DNA from: G965207335 sp965222825
GTDB lineage: Bacteria > Pseudomonadota > Gammaproteobacteria > PS1 > Pseudothioglobaceae
NCBI GenBank assembly: GCA_965222825.1
Contig: OZ244964.1
Location: 248,001-312,000 of the forward strand
Direction: 5' to 3'
Length of the DNA: 64,000 nucleotides
Below the pieces are notes generated by a model, which searched no databases, was not told where the DNA came from, and saw only the letters and a list, made by a program, of their open reading frames with translations. Below, piece after piece: positions 25,185-33,237 of this stretch. Position 1 is the stretch's first letter. Each line of letters begins with the position of its first letter. A program made the position numbers and the translations under genes.

Positions 25185-26985
25185 TATCTATGTCTGCATA
25201 ATATTCTGCTAATCTTTGTAATTGTTTGTCGCTTAAAGACTTAGTCATAGCGTTCATACGCACCTCTTTACGCGAATTATTTTTATAAGCTCTTAATGCA
25301 CTTAATAGATAAACTTTATTTTGTCTAGCAATATTAGGATATTCATCTTTGGTGCTGATGCCATCCTTACCATGGCAAACACTACAAGCCCTAATCAATC
25401 TTTTATGCTCTTTTATTGCTGTTTCTGGGTCTAAATAAACTTCAAGTAAACGGTTACCCTCTTTTTCTACCTCATCAATCTTAGAAAAATTTACTGATGA
25501 TTTAATTTTAATACTAGGCATACTATAAACAGTCTTAATATCATTCATAGTTACTACTGGGACTTTTATTTTATCTTTACCTAATAAATGATCAACAAAA
25601 TGCTGTGAGAAAGAGCGATAATTTAGTTTTGTGCGAATTTGCAACTCTGTTGTGCCTTTTGGCACATTAAACGCATAATTACCATACTGATGCCCCTTTG
25701 GTGGGATAGTTGTTCTTCTTTCAAAACGCTGGACAGTCCAAATATATTGTGCAGGTTTGCCATCTTTATCAACCGCATAGGACTTAAACATAGTAGCATT
25801 TTTATCTACTTCATTATGCTCATCTATGCCACCTGATTGAAATATAATCTTACCGTCTTGGTCTGTTACTTTAATATACAACCACAGTTCACGAATAAAG
25901 GTTAAACTAGTAGGTATATGATGCCCTGCTCGCTTATTGGTAACTTTGACAATAAGATTATGTAATGCACCTTGTCCTTTAACATTATTTAGTTTTACTT
26001 CTAACTCGGCAGCAGAACGCAAGCGTTTAATAGCAATCAAACTATGTGTATAAGAATCTGGATCGCCCAACTCAGCGGTAATAACTGAATTACCACCAAC
26101 AAATGCATGTCCGTGAATTAACTCTCTATCTTTCTTAGCACCAATAGCTGCCTTTCCTGCTAAACCATGATTTTTAAGTGCTTTTGCTGGTTTTAACTCA
26201 TCCGCTACACGAACAGCAGTTTCTACTGGCACCATATGACAATCTTGGCATTGAACATTATTTTGAGCATAGACAGAATACTTCCATTCATCATAAGTTC
26301 TCTCTAAGGGAAATTGATTAATTGGATTAAAAATATTATGGCAATTACCGCAAAAAGCAGATTGTGTATGATGCTCGGAATAAGTAGTTTTATGATAAGG
26401 AGATACAGAGTTTTTTAGAGGACCTCGTTTAATTTTACCAGGAGATGAAATATAAGAGCCATTGCCGTGCTCTATAACTTTTGAATTTTGAAAACTTGAG
26501 CCTGAAATAGTATGACAAACATCACAAGACACCCCTTGCTTGGCAATAGCAGGTGCTTCAAAACCACCGTGTTTGCCTAATTTTGGGTTAAATTTAATAG
26601 CATCGGCTAACATACCAACGGGACTATGACAGCCAGCACATAGTTTACTAATATTACCTCCTACTTGTTTTTCTGCAAGTGCCCATTCTGCCTGAAATAT
26701 TGGATCTGTAAATGAATTAGCATGCATAGAGCCTTTCCACCCTTGATACTGGGTAGTATGACAACTGCCACAAATCTCTGGATTCTCCCAGTCATTAACC
26801 GATATTTTTTTATGCTCTAAAACATTAGCTAATTTTGCTAAAGATGGGGCATTTGGCGTTTGTTTAGTAGGCGTAATAGTATTAGCAATAGTTTTAAAAT
26901 TGTCTGTGTTATTATTACTATAAGCACTAATAAAAAATGGGGCAATAAGTAAAAATAAAATAGTAATATTTATGCGAACATTCAT
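25162..26985 (-). CDS. Periplasmic multihaem cytochrome c (six haem sites) with C-terminal class I domain
   Basis: This 607-residue exported protein has a signal peptide (1-22) and six CxxCH haem motifs at about 72, 116, 154, 212, 246 and 534. The first five lie in a cytochrome c554/NrfA-like multihaem domain (60-330). A beta-rich region with no haem sites follows (330-500), then a small class I cytochrome c domain (515-600) similar to the next gene's product. Multihaem cytochromes of this type reduce nitrogen or sulfur oxyanions or move electrons in the periplasm. The substrate is not evident. The final residues GVSEQP are encoded by a repeat end. Confidence 0.85.
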   Translation of the reverse strand: MNVRINITILFLLIAPFFISAYSNNNTDNFKTIANTITPTKQTPNAPSLAKLANVLEHKKISVNDWENPEICGSCHTTQYQGWKGSMHANSFTDPIFQAEWALAEKQVGGNISKLCAGCHSPVGMLADAIKFNPKLGKHGGFEAPAIAKQGVSCDVCHTISGSSFQNSKVIEHGNGSYISSPGKIKRGPLKNSVSPYHKTTYSEHHTQSAFCGNCHNIFNPINQFPLERTYDEWKYSVYAQNNVQCQDCHMVPVETAVRVADELKPAKALKNHGLAGKAAIGAKKDRELIHGHAFVGGNSVITAELGDPDSYTHSLIAIKRLRSAAELEVKLNNVKGQGALHNLIVKVTNKRAGHHIPTSLTFIRELWLYIKVTDQDGKIIFQSGGIDEHNEVDKNATMFKSYAVDKDGKPAQYIWTVQRFERRTTIPPKGHQYGNYAFNVPKGTTELQIRTKLNYRSFSQHFVDHLLGKDKIKVPVVTMNDIKTVYSMPSIKIKSSVNFSKIDEVEKEGNRLLEVYLDPETAIKEHKRLIRACSVCHGKDGISTKDEYPNIARQNKVYLLSALRAYKNNSRKEVRMNAMTKSLSDKQLQRLAEYYADIDKGVSEQP

Positions 26986-26989
26986 TTAT

Positions 26990-27310
26990 TTAATTTCCCG
27001 GCAAACTAGAAAAATAAGCAGCTAAATTAGCAATATCTTTATCATTTAACGCACCAACCATCGCTTTCATAATAGGATCATTACGAATACCATCTCTATA
27101 CGATGAAATAGCACTAATAAGATATGTTTGTTTTTGTCCAGCTAAATTTGGAAAATTAGGTGCAACTGCAATACCATTTACCCCATGACAAGAGACACAA
27201 GTAATAGCCTTTGCTTTGCCTGCTTGAATATCACCAAGGGCAAATAATGACAAAGAAAATAATAGCACAAATAAACTTATTATAATCTTGTGTAATAAAA
27301 ACTTTTGCAT
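26990..27310 (-). CDS. Cytochrome c553-like class I cytochrome
   Basis: This 106-residue protein has a signal sequence (about 1-25), one haem site CVSCHG (38-43) and the NFPNLAGQKQTYLISAI block followed by a PIMKAMV segment that supplies the distal Met. It is the likely redox partner of the multihaem cytochrome downstream, whose C-terminal domain is a paralogue. The two genes are 4 bases apart. Similar c553 proteins donate electrons to cytochrome oxidases or accept them from dehydrogenases. Confidence 0.88.
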   Translation of the reverse strand: MQKFLLHKIIISLFVLLFSLSLFALGDIQAGKAKAITCVSCHGVNGIAVAPNFPNLAGQKQTYLISAISSYRDGIRNDPIMKAMVGALNDKDIANLAAYFSSLPGN

Positions 27311-27458
27311 AATTTTTTTTTCTTATTTAAATTTTTAAAAATGTAATTATACTAAATAGTTACTTGAAATACCAACATATAAGTAGAATTAATTTTAAAT
27401 AGTATTTTTTTTATAAAAAATATGGTAAAAATTATATACATATTTATTTTATACAGTT

Positions 27459-27467
27459 TGGTATAAT
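27459..27467 (+). promoter_or_regulatory. Extended -10 promoter, almost leaderless
   Basis: TGGTATAAT (extended -10: TG-n-TATAAT) ends 8 bases before the ATG at 27476. The expected start of transcription lies within about 1-3 bases of the start codon, and I see no ribosome binding site. Similar arrangements precede hypC and the SCO1 gene. Confidence 0.5.
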
Positions 27468-27475
27468 CACTATCA

Positions 27476-29308
27476 ATGCAAACTCTAAAATACAATCTTA
27501 ATAAAAATATAGTTATTAGTAAATTTAGTCAAATAGATTTATCAAGATTATGCCAATATGTTACAGAAAAGAAGTTTAAATCTGGTGATAAAATATTTTC
27601 TATCAATGATGATATTAATGATTATTATTTAATTAAATCTGGCTCTGTTGATATTATATCTGAATCTGGGCAAGTTAATCATATATACGAAAACGAATCT
27701 TTTGGAGATGAGGGTATTATAGGTTTTAACTTTGCTATTTCTAATGCGGTTGCTAACTCTAATTGCGAAGTAATACTTATAAATAAAGAGTTTATTGCTA
27801 ATGCAGAATCGTTTCAACAAGAAAAAAAATGGGCATATAATAATTTATTACGCAATATTGGTAAAAAATACGATATTGAGTCGGAGAAAATAAAATCTAA
27901 ATCTGCCAACTATTCTGCATCTGTTTTTGGTTGGACAATGAGCGTTATTATGCCTATATTAGCAATATACGGTCTATCATTATTAGATTATCCGCCAACT
28001 AAAACCCAATCATTATTAATATATATATTCCTATCAGCACTATCTATGTGGACTTTTAAATTGGTGCCTGAATTTGTGCCAGCACTTTATTTATTACTAG
28101 GAATGGTATTGCTCTCATTAGCACCAAGCGGAGTGGTACTAAGTGGATTTTATTCTGATGCTTTCTTTTTAGCAATATCTCTGTCAATACTAGGGGTTAT
28201 CATTAGTATATCTGGGTTAAGTTATAGAGTTCTACTACATTTGTTTAGATTTGGTAGCAATAGTGGTGCTTGGCGACATTTTGCACTATTTTTATCAGGT
28301 GCTTTAATAACTCCAGTAATACCTAGTGCCAACGGTAGAGTAAATATTTTATATCCATTATTTGGAGAAACATTATCATTATACAAAATCAAAAAAGGCA
28401 CTCTGGAATACCAAAGATTAGTCGCTTCAACCTTAGGCGGCATAAGTTTATTATCACCTATATTCTTAACTAGCAAATCTATAAACTTGTTAGCATTAGG
28501 AATGCTATCAACACAAGATCAATACAATTTTCAATTTTATTATTGGTTTGTATCTGCTTCTGTTGTAGGTATTGTTATGTTGTTATTTTATGCTTTTTTT
28601 AGTTGGTTTTTATTTCGTAATGACCAAGTTAATACCATTAATGTTGACTTTTTAAAAATTCAACTTGATATTTTAGGCAGAATTAGCACAGAAGAGATTT
28701 TTGCCATTATTTCGATATTATTATTTGCTGTTATTGTATTTACTAGTAGTATTCATAATCTACAAGTATCGTGGCTAGCTATGTTATTAGCAATTTTTTT
28801 ATTTATATTAGGAGTGTTAAAAAGACAAAATTTTAATCATTCTATTGATTGGGATTTTTTAATATTTTTATCATCATTATTGGGTTTTGCCAATACTATG
28901 AGTTATTTAGGTTTAGATGTTTGGATAAATCATTATACTGGTTGGATAGTTGACATAATGGACTCCCATTTTATTGAGTTTATTGCTATATTAGCAGTAG
29001 TAACCTTTATACTTAGATTGTTTTTACCAATTAATATAGCAGTAATATTATTAGCAAGTATTCTAATTCCTGTTGCAGGTAATACTAATATTAGTCCTTG
29101 GTTAGTTGTTTTTATTGTGCTATTATTCTCAGAAAGTTATACTTATAATTTTAGTGCTTCTTATGTTATGCAGTTTATATCATTAGCTAATGATGTAAAG
29201 GTTTATCCTCGTTTAATATTATTACAAATAATTATTTATATTGTAAAATTTATAGCAATAATTATATCTATACCATTTTGGATATATCTAGGTATTTTAG
29301 TGGTATGA
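27476..29308 (+). CDS. Cyclic-nucleotide-binding-domain / SLC13 (DASS) transporter fusion
   Basis: The 610-residue protein joins an N-terminal cNMP-binding-type beta-roll (about 13-118, with YYLIKSGSVDII and ENESFGDEGIIG) to a divalent anion:sodium symporter-like membrane domain of about eleven helices (about 143-610). DASS relatives carry dicarboxylates, citrate or sulfate. The sensor domain suggests transport gated by a nucleotide or other small ligand, but the key phosphate-binding Arg of true cAMP sites is not evident. The next gene encodes a periplasmic-binding-type protein, which could be a partner. Confidence 0.8.
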   Translation: MQTLKYNLNKNIVISKFSQIDLSRLCQYVTEKKFKSGDKIFSINDDINDYYLIKSGSVDIISESGQVNHIYENESFGDEGIIGFNFAISNAVANSNCEVILINKEFIANAESFQQEKKWAYNNLLRNIGKKYDIESEKIKSKSANYSASVFGWTMSVIMPILAIYGLSLLDYPPTKTQSLLIYIFLSALSMWTFKLVPEFVPALYLLLGMVLLSLAPSGVVLSGFYSDAFFLAISLSILGVIISISGLSYRVLLHLFRFGSNSGAWRHFALFLSGALITPVIPSANGRVNILYPLFGETLSLYKIKKGTLEYQRLVASTLGGISLLSPIFLTSKSINLLALGMLSTQDQYNFQFYYWFVSASVVGIVMLLFYAFFSWFLFRNDQVNTINVDFLKIQLDILGRISTEEIFAIISILLFAVIVFTSSIHNLQVSWLAMLLAIFLFILGVLKRQNFNHSIDWDFLIFLSSLLGFANTMSYLGLDVWINHYTGWIVDIMDSHFIEFIAILAVVTFILRLFLPINIAVILLASILIPVAGNTNISPWLVVFIVLLFSESYTYNFSASYVMQFISLANDVKVYPRLILLQIIIYIVKFIAIIISIPFWIYLGILVV

Positions 29309-29357
29309 TTAAATACTAAAAATTATATAAAAATAACTTTTTAATAAACAACTAATT

Positions 29358-30392
29358 ATGCAAAGTATTCAGGTAGATAAAAAAATAATAGGACCTATAA
29401 TATTTATAATATTTAGTATTTTATTTTTGTATTCTATCATATCAAGCACACCTAAAATATTAATACTACATAGTTATGACTCAGGATATATCTGGACTCA
29501 TATTATTGACAAATCTTTGTATTCAGAACTAAAAAAACGCCAAGGTTTAAGAACAAGGTTTTTTTATATGAATAGCAAGTTTATTTATAATAAAGCCACA
29601 GAAATATCAACGCAAAAAGTAATAGAACAATATGATCCAGACTTAATAATTGCCTTTGATGATAATGCCCAAAAATTTTTATCAAGATACTATCTAAACT
29701 CTGGTATTAAGATAATATTTGCTGGTGTTAATGGTGGTGTAGAACAATACAATTATATAGGTAATAAAAATATTACTGGTATTTTTGAGAGAAAACCAGT
29801 GCAAGGAATACTATTTATATTAAGACAGTTAAACTATCATCACGAAGAGCATGATAGGGAAAATTTAATGTTTCTAGTAGATTCTAGTGCATCTAGCAAA
29901 AAAGATATTAACTTTTTAAAATCTAAGGATTGGAAAGAATTTTCATTTATATCTAAGTCAGTAACTACATTTGATGAATGGAAACAGCAAATATTTAGTT
30001 TAAAACCAAATAATATTGACTATTTATTGTTATCAGGTTACCGTAAATTAGTTACTGGCGAACAAGATGGCATTACCCAATATGCTAGTTATAAAGAAGT
30101 AGTTAAATGGACCAATGAAAATGTCAACATACCAATTCTTGCACTAAATATTTTTGCAGCTGAAGATGGATTGCCATTAGCTATTGGTAGTTCTGCTTAT
30201 GAACAGGTTAGCACAGCTTTAGAAATGGCAGATAAAATTTTTAATAAAAATACCTATCCCGGAAATATTCCTTATGAATATCCTAAGTTTTACAGCGTAA
30301 GTATCAATAAAACATCAATGTTAAAGGCAAAATATGCCATACCTAGTTTTTTAGAGTCTTTTGCAGGCTCATCACACAATATTTATGAGTAG
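29358..30392 (+). CDS. Membrane-anchored ABC-type substrate-binding protein (PF04392-like)
   Basis: This 344-residue protein has an N-terminal hydrophobic anchor (about 12-29) that lacks a clean signal-peptidase site, followed by a periplasmic-binding-protein type I fold: LILHSYDSGYIWTH (near 34-47), DPDLIIAFDDNAQKFL, VIFAGVNGG-like (IIFAGVNGG), and a late ALNIFAAEDGLPLAIGSS. The pattern resembles the TrpX/uncharacterised ABC substrate-binding family, also used as a sensor domain. No ABC permease or ATPase is adjacent. It overlaps metG by 8 bases and follows the SLC13 fusion by 49 bases. Confidence 0.75.
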   Translation: MQSIQVDKKIIGPIIFIIFSILFLYSIISSTPKILILHSYDSGYIWTHIIDKSLYSELKKRQGLRTRFFYMNSKFIYNKATEISTQKVIEQYDPDLIIAFDDNAQKFLSRYYLNSGIKIIFAGVNGGVEQYNYIGNKNITGIFERKPVQGILFILRQLNYHHEEHDRENLMFLVDSSASSKKDINFLKSKDWKEFSFISKSVTTFDEWKQQIFSLKPNNIDYLLLSGYRKLVTGEQDGITQYASYKEVVKWTNENVNIPILALNIFAAEDGLPLAIGSSAYEQVSTALEMADKIFNKNTYPGNIPYEYPKFYSVSINKTSMLKAKYAIPSFLESFAGSSHNIYE

Positions 30393-32019
30393 TAGAAAAA
30401 TCTTGGTAACATCGGCATTGCCATACGCCAATGGCGAGATACATTTGGGACATTTATTAGAATATATTCAAAGTGATATTTGGGTTAGGTTCCAACGCCT
30501 TATAGGTAATGAATGTTATTTTATTTGTGCAGATGATGCCCACGGCAGTGCTATTATGTTAAAAGCACAAGAAATGGGCATAGACCCAGAGCAGTTAATA
30601 GCACAAGTTAGTATTAGACACCAGCAAGATTTTGCTGATTTTAATATCAAATTTAGTCATTATCATTCTACTCATAGTATTGAAAATAAAACTATAGCTA
30701 GTGATATTTATCTCAAACTACAACAAGGTGGATACATAAAAAAACGCACTATATCTCAGGCGTTTGATATTGAGAAAAATATGTTTTTACCTGATAGGTT
30801 TATCAAAGGACAGTGTCCTAAGTGCAACTCTAAAAACCAATATGGTGATAATTGTGAAGAGTGTGGTGCTACTTATAATTCAGAGGACTTAATAAACCCT
30901 AAATCTGTATTATCAAATACCAAACCCATTAGCAAAAAATCAGAGCATTATTTTTTTGACCTACCACAATTTAAAAATAAATTACAACAATGGACTAAAA
31001 AAGGTCATCTACAAGAGCAAATTAGCAATAAATTACATGAATGGTTTACAAGTGGCTTAATGGATTGGAATATTTCTCGTGATGCCCCTTATTTTGGTTT
31101 TAAAATTCCAAATACAAAAGACAAATATTTTTATGTTTGGCTTGATGCACCTATTGGTTATTTAGCTAGTTTTAAAAAATTATGCGGATTAAAAAATATA
31201 GATTTTGATGAATTTTGGCACAAAGATTCAACAGCAGAAATTTACCATTTTATAGGCAAAGATATTATATACTTTCATGCCCTATTTTGGCCAGCTATAC
31301 TAATGGCTATAGGTTATAAAACACCAAATGCAATTTTTGCTCATGGATTTTTAAGTATTAATGGGCAAAAAATGAGTAAATCAAGAGGCACTTTTATTAC
31401 TGCTAGAACATATCTTAATTACCTAAATCCAGAATATTTGCGTTATTATTATGCTTATAAATTATCAGCAAAAATAGATGATATAGACCTTAATTTAGCT
31501 GATTTTAAGCAAAGAGTAAATTCTGATATTATTGGTAAAATTGCTAATATAGCAAGTAGATGTGCAGGATTTATAATAAAAAAATTTAATTATCAACTAG
31601 CAGATAATATAGATGATATTAATCTTTATAATAAATTTATATCTCACAAAGATAACATAACTAAACTTTACCAAGCTAGAGAATATTCTCAGGTAATGCG
31701 TATAGTTATGCAACTTGCAGATATGGCTAATAAATACATTGATACCAATAAACCGTGGCAGATAATCAAAGATAAAACTTTAATAAATAAAGCCCATAGT
31801 GTAACAAGTATGGGTTTAAATTTATTTAGGGTTTTAATTACTTATTTAGCACCAGTTTTACCTGATATGGCACTAAAATCATTTAATTTTCTAAATACCA
31901 ATCTAAACTGGGCAGATATAGATAAACCTTTAATTAATACTACAATTAACGATTTTTCTCCACTAATAACTAGAGTAGAAGACCACAGTATTGATAGTAT
32001 AATCCAAGATAGCAAATAA
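30385..32019 (+). CDS. metG: Methionyl-tRNA synthetase
   Basis: MetG charges tRNA-Met. The 544-residue class I enzyme has YANGEIHLGH (HIGH motif), a single four-Cys zinc knuckle (CPKC and CEEC, near 141-157) and KMSKSRG (near 330). The C-terminal EMAP-II-like tRNA-binding domain of the long form is missing, so this is the compact form. I use the ATG at 30385, which gives the family start (SSRKILVTSALPYANG). A TTG at 30361 only adds upstream-gene codons. Confidence 0.96.
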   Translation: MSSRKILVTSALPYANGEIHLGHLLEYIQSDIWVRFQRLIGNECYFICADDAHGSAIMLKAQEMGIDPEQLIAQVSIRHQQDFADFNIKFSHYHSTHSIENKTIASDIYLKLQQGGYIKKRTISQAFDIEKNMFLPDRFIKGQCPKCNSKNQYGDNCEECGATYNSEDLINPKSVLSNTKPISKKSEHYFFDLPQFKNKLQQWTKKGHLQEQISNKLHEWFTSGLMDWNISRDAPYFGFKIPNTKDKYFYVWLDAPIGYLASFKKLCGLKNIDFDEFWHKDSTAEIYHFIGKDIIYFHALFWPAILMAIGYKTPNAIFAHGFLSINGQKMSKSRGTFITARTYLNYLNPEYLRYYYAYKLSAKIDDIDLNLADFKQRVNSDIIGKIANIASRCAGFIIKKFNYQLADNIDDINLYNKFISHKDNITKLYQAREYSQVMRIVMQLADMANKYIDTNKPWQIIKDKTLINKAHSVTSMGLNLFRVLITYLAPVLPDMALKSFNFLNTNLNWADIDKPLINTTINDFSPLITRVEDHSIDSIIQDSK

Positions 32020-32023
32020 ATTA

Positions 32024-32047
32024 TTGGTATAGACCTTGCCTATGCTA
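32024..32047. repeat. Dispersed palindromic repeat A, copy 2
   Basis: TTGGTATAGACCTTGCCTAT (32024-32043) is the reverse complement of the core at 16577-16596 with one change. It lies between the metG stop and the tRNA-Ser gene. Confidence 0.7.
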
Positions 32048-32061
32048 TAAATATTTTTCTA

Positions 32062-32151
32062 GGAGAGATGTCAGAGTGGTCGAATGAGCACGCTTGGAAA
32101 GCGTGTGAGCTTTTAACAGCTCCGAGGGTTCAAATCCCTCTCTCTCCACCA
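32062..32151 (+). tRNA. tRNA-Ser(GGA)
   Basis: A complete cloverleaf can be drawn. The acceptor stem GGAGAGA (32062-32068) pairs with TCTCTCC (32141-32147). The anticodon arm CACGC-TTGGAAA-GCGTG has anticodon GGA (Ser, codons UCC/UCU). A long variable arm (GAGCTTTTAACAGCTC) marks a class II tRNA. The T arm is GAGGG-TTCAAAT-CCCTC, followed by an encoded CCA end. The discriminator base is A, where G is usual for bacterial serine tRNAs. Confidence 0.95.
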
Positions 32152-32240
32152 TTTAAAATACTTTAACATATCTTAAAAAGTTCGTTTAAGCATTATATAT
32201 TAAGCATTTTATTGTATTGTAGAGTTTTATTAAATTTTAG

Positions 32241-32266
32241 ATCCTGTGCATTGTACAGGATATTTT
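32241..32266 (+). terminator. Intrinsic terminator downstream of tRNA-Ser
   Basis: ATCCTGT (32241-32247) pairs with ACAGGAT (32255-32261), with a 7-base loop, followed by a short T run. It is well placed to end the metG/tRNA-Ser transcript. Confidence 0.65.
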
Positions 32267-32330
32267 TAGTCCATAAAAATAATACAAAATCTTTATAAAC
32301 TCAGAAATATATTACACTTTTGTTTGTCTG

Positions 32331-32515
32331 CTTAGGGAGTCTCTGAACAACCCTAAAAATTTATTACTAAGTCCTATAGGGTAAGGCTTTAAGAGCATTT
32401 CTTCTTTGTTATTATTTTTTATGTTAGCAACAAGTAGCACTGCAAAATAATGCCTTGAACAAATACTCTTAAAAGCCTTACATAATTTTATTAGGGTTAA
32501 TCAGAGGTTCTTAAG
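32331..32515. mobile_element. MITE-like inverted-repeat element or insertion-sequence remnant, about 185 bp
   Basis: The left arm (CTTAGGGAGTCTCTGAACAA continuing through CCCTAA to GTAAGGCTTTAAGAG near 32395) and the reverse complement of the right arm (CTTAAGAACCTCTGATTAAC ... GTAAGGCTTTTAAGAG, 32515 back to about 32464) are imperfect copies about 50 bp long, around a ~65-bp centre with no coding capacity. Ends of this kind are common in IS5-like families, but I cannot name the parent. One terminus recurs at 25167-25183. Confidence 0.6.
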
Positions 32516-32653
32516 TCAATGAATTCTATTTGTAATTATATGATATTTTATATATAAGTATTTGATAAAACATATATTTTACTATATTTAATGTAAGTTT
32601 TATTAATTTTGTGGGTTTTTATTTTTAACAGCCCCTTGATATAAAATTTTTTG

Positions 32654-32662
32654 TGCTATAAT
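32654..32662 (+). promoter_or_regulatory. Extended -10 promoter directly before hypC
   Basis: TGCTATAAT (TG-n-TATAAT, about 32654-32662) ends 6 bases before the ATG at 32669. Transcription would begin at or next to the start codon, giving a leaderless message. Confidence 0.4.
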
Positions 32663-32668
32663 AATAAT

Positions 32669-32866
32669 ATGTGTGTAGGTATTCCTGGAAAAATTATTAA
32701 AATTACCAATCCAAAAACCAAGTTAGCAATGGTTGATGTTTCTGGGGTAAAAAGGGAAATAAATATAGCTTGTATAGTGGATAAAGAGCATTCGGTAAAT
32801 GAGATTGTTGCATGGCAACAAAGAATAGATAAAAATCTGCTCACTATGTGCGTACACTGTTTATAG
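32669..32866 (+). pseudogene. hypC: Truncated hydrogenase maturation chaperone HypC/HupF-like
   Basis: The frame begins with the HypC hallmark MCVGIPGKIIKI, whose Cys2 is the functional residue of the chaperone for the hydrogenase large subunit and HypD. It keeps the beta-barrel segment LAMVDVSGVKREINIACIV. After residue 42 the expected V-G-x-[YW]-V-L-V-H-V-G-F-A segment is replaced by unrelated sequence that ends inside a local repeat (MCVHCL, stop), giving 65 residues against the usual 75-95. No other hyp or hydrogenase gene is present, so it looks like a decayed remnant. A working minimal protein cannot be excluded. Confidence 0.6.
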
Positions 32867-33007
32867 ATGAGATTTTTTCATTCAAAATGTTTGTGTTTGA
32901 GGCATAAAATACAGTTCTTAGTGCCTCTAAGAGTTATTGTGTGCGTAGCACTGTTTACAGTTGTTTTCATTATTTTATAACGACTATGTGCATAATGTTG
33001 CTTATAG
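32844..33007. repeat. Three degenerate 23-24-base repeats in the hypC-dsrA spacer
   Basis: Related units start with CTATGTGCGTACACTG (32844-32866), TTGTGTGCGTAGCACTG (32938-32960) and CTATGTGCATAATGTTG (32984-33007), each ending in TTAYAG or TTATAG. They are 46-94 bases apart. The 371-base spacer from 32867 to 33237 holds these, repeat A copy 3 and the dsr promoter region. I see no gene in it. Confidence 0.45.
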
Positions 33008-33056
33008 GAATATTGCTTTTTACATTTAAAAACTGGGGTATTTTGGTATAAGTATT

Positions 33057-33080
33057 TTGGTATAAGTCTTGCCTATACCA
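33057..33080. repeat. Dispersed palindromic repeat A, copy 3
   Basis: TTGGTATAAGTCTTGCCTATACCA (33057-33080) is a variant of the repeat at 16573 and 32024, with complete TGGTATA/TATACCA arms. The preceding 14 bases (TTTTGGTATAAGTA) duplicate its left arm. Confidence 0.65.
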
Positions 33081-33179
33081 TTTTGGGTTGCCGTGCAATA
33101 GTTTTTATATATTACTTTAGGGATATATTAAATATCACTATATTTTTACAAAAAAATATCTTTATTTGTGAAATGAGTA

Positions 33180-33185
33180 TATAAT
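33180..33185 (+). promoter_or_regulatory. Possible -10 box of the dsr operon
   Basis: A perfect TATAAT at 33180-33185, about 50 bases before dsrA, is the best promoter candidate for the operon. No good -35 is present at 16-18 bases, so an activator may be needed. The exact transcription start is not determinable here. Confidence 0.4.
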
Positions 33186-33237
33186 GGTCACTAATTGTTG
33201 TTATATTTATTCAATATTCCATATAGGAGAGACAAAA

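Noticed and set aside
33184..33237. Longer dsrA start at 33184
   Set aside because: It adds 18 residues without family similarity and overlaps the promoter candidate. A strong AGGAGAG site precedes the ATG at 33238.
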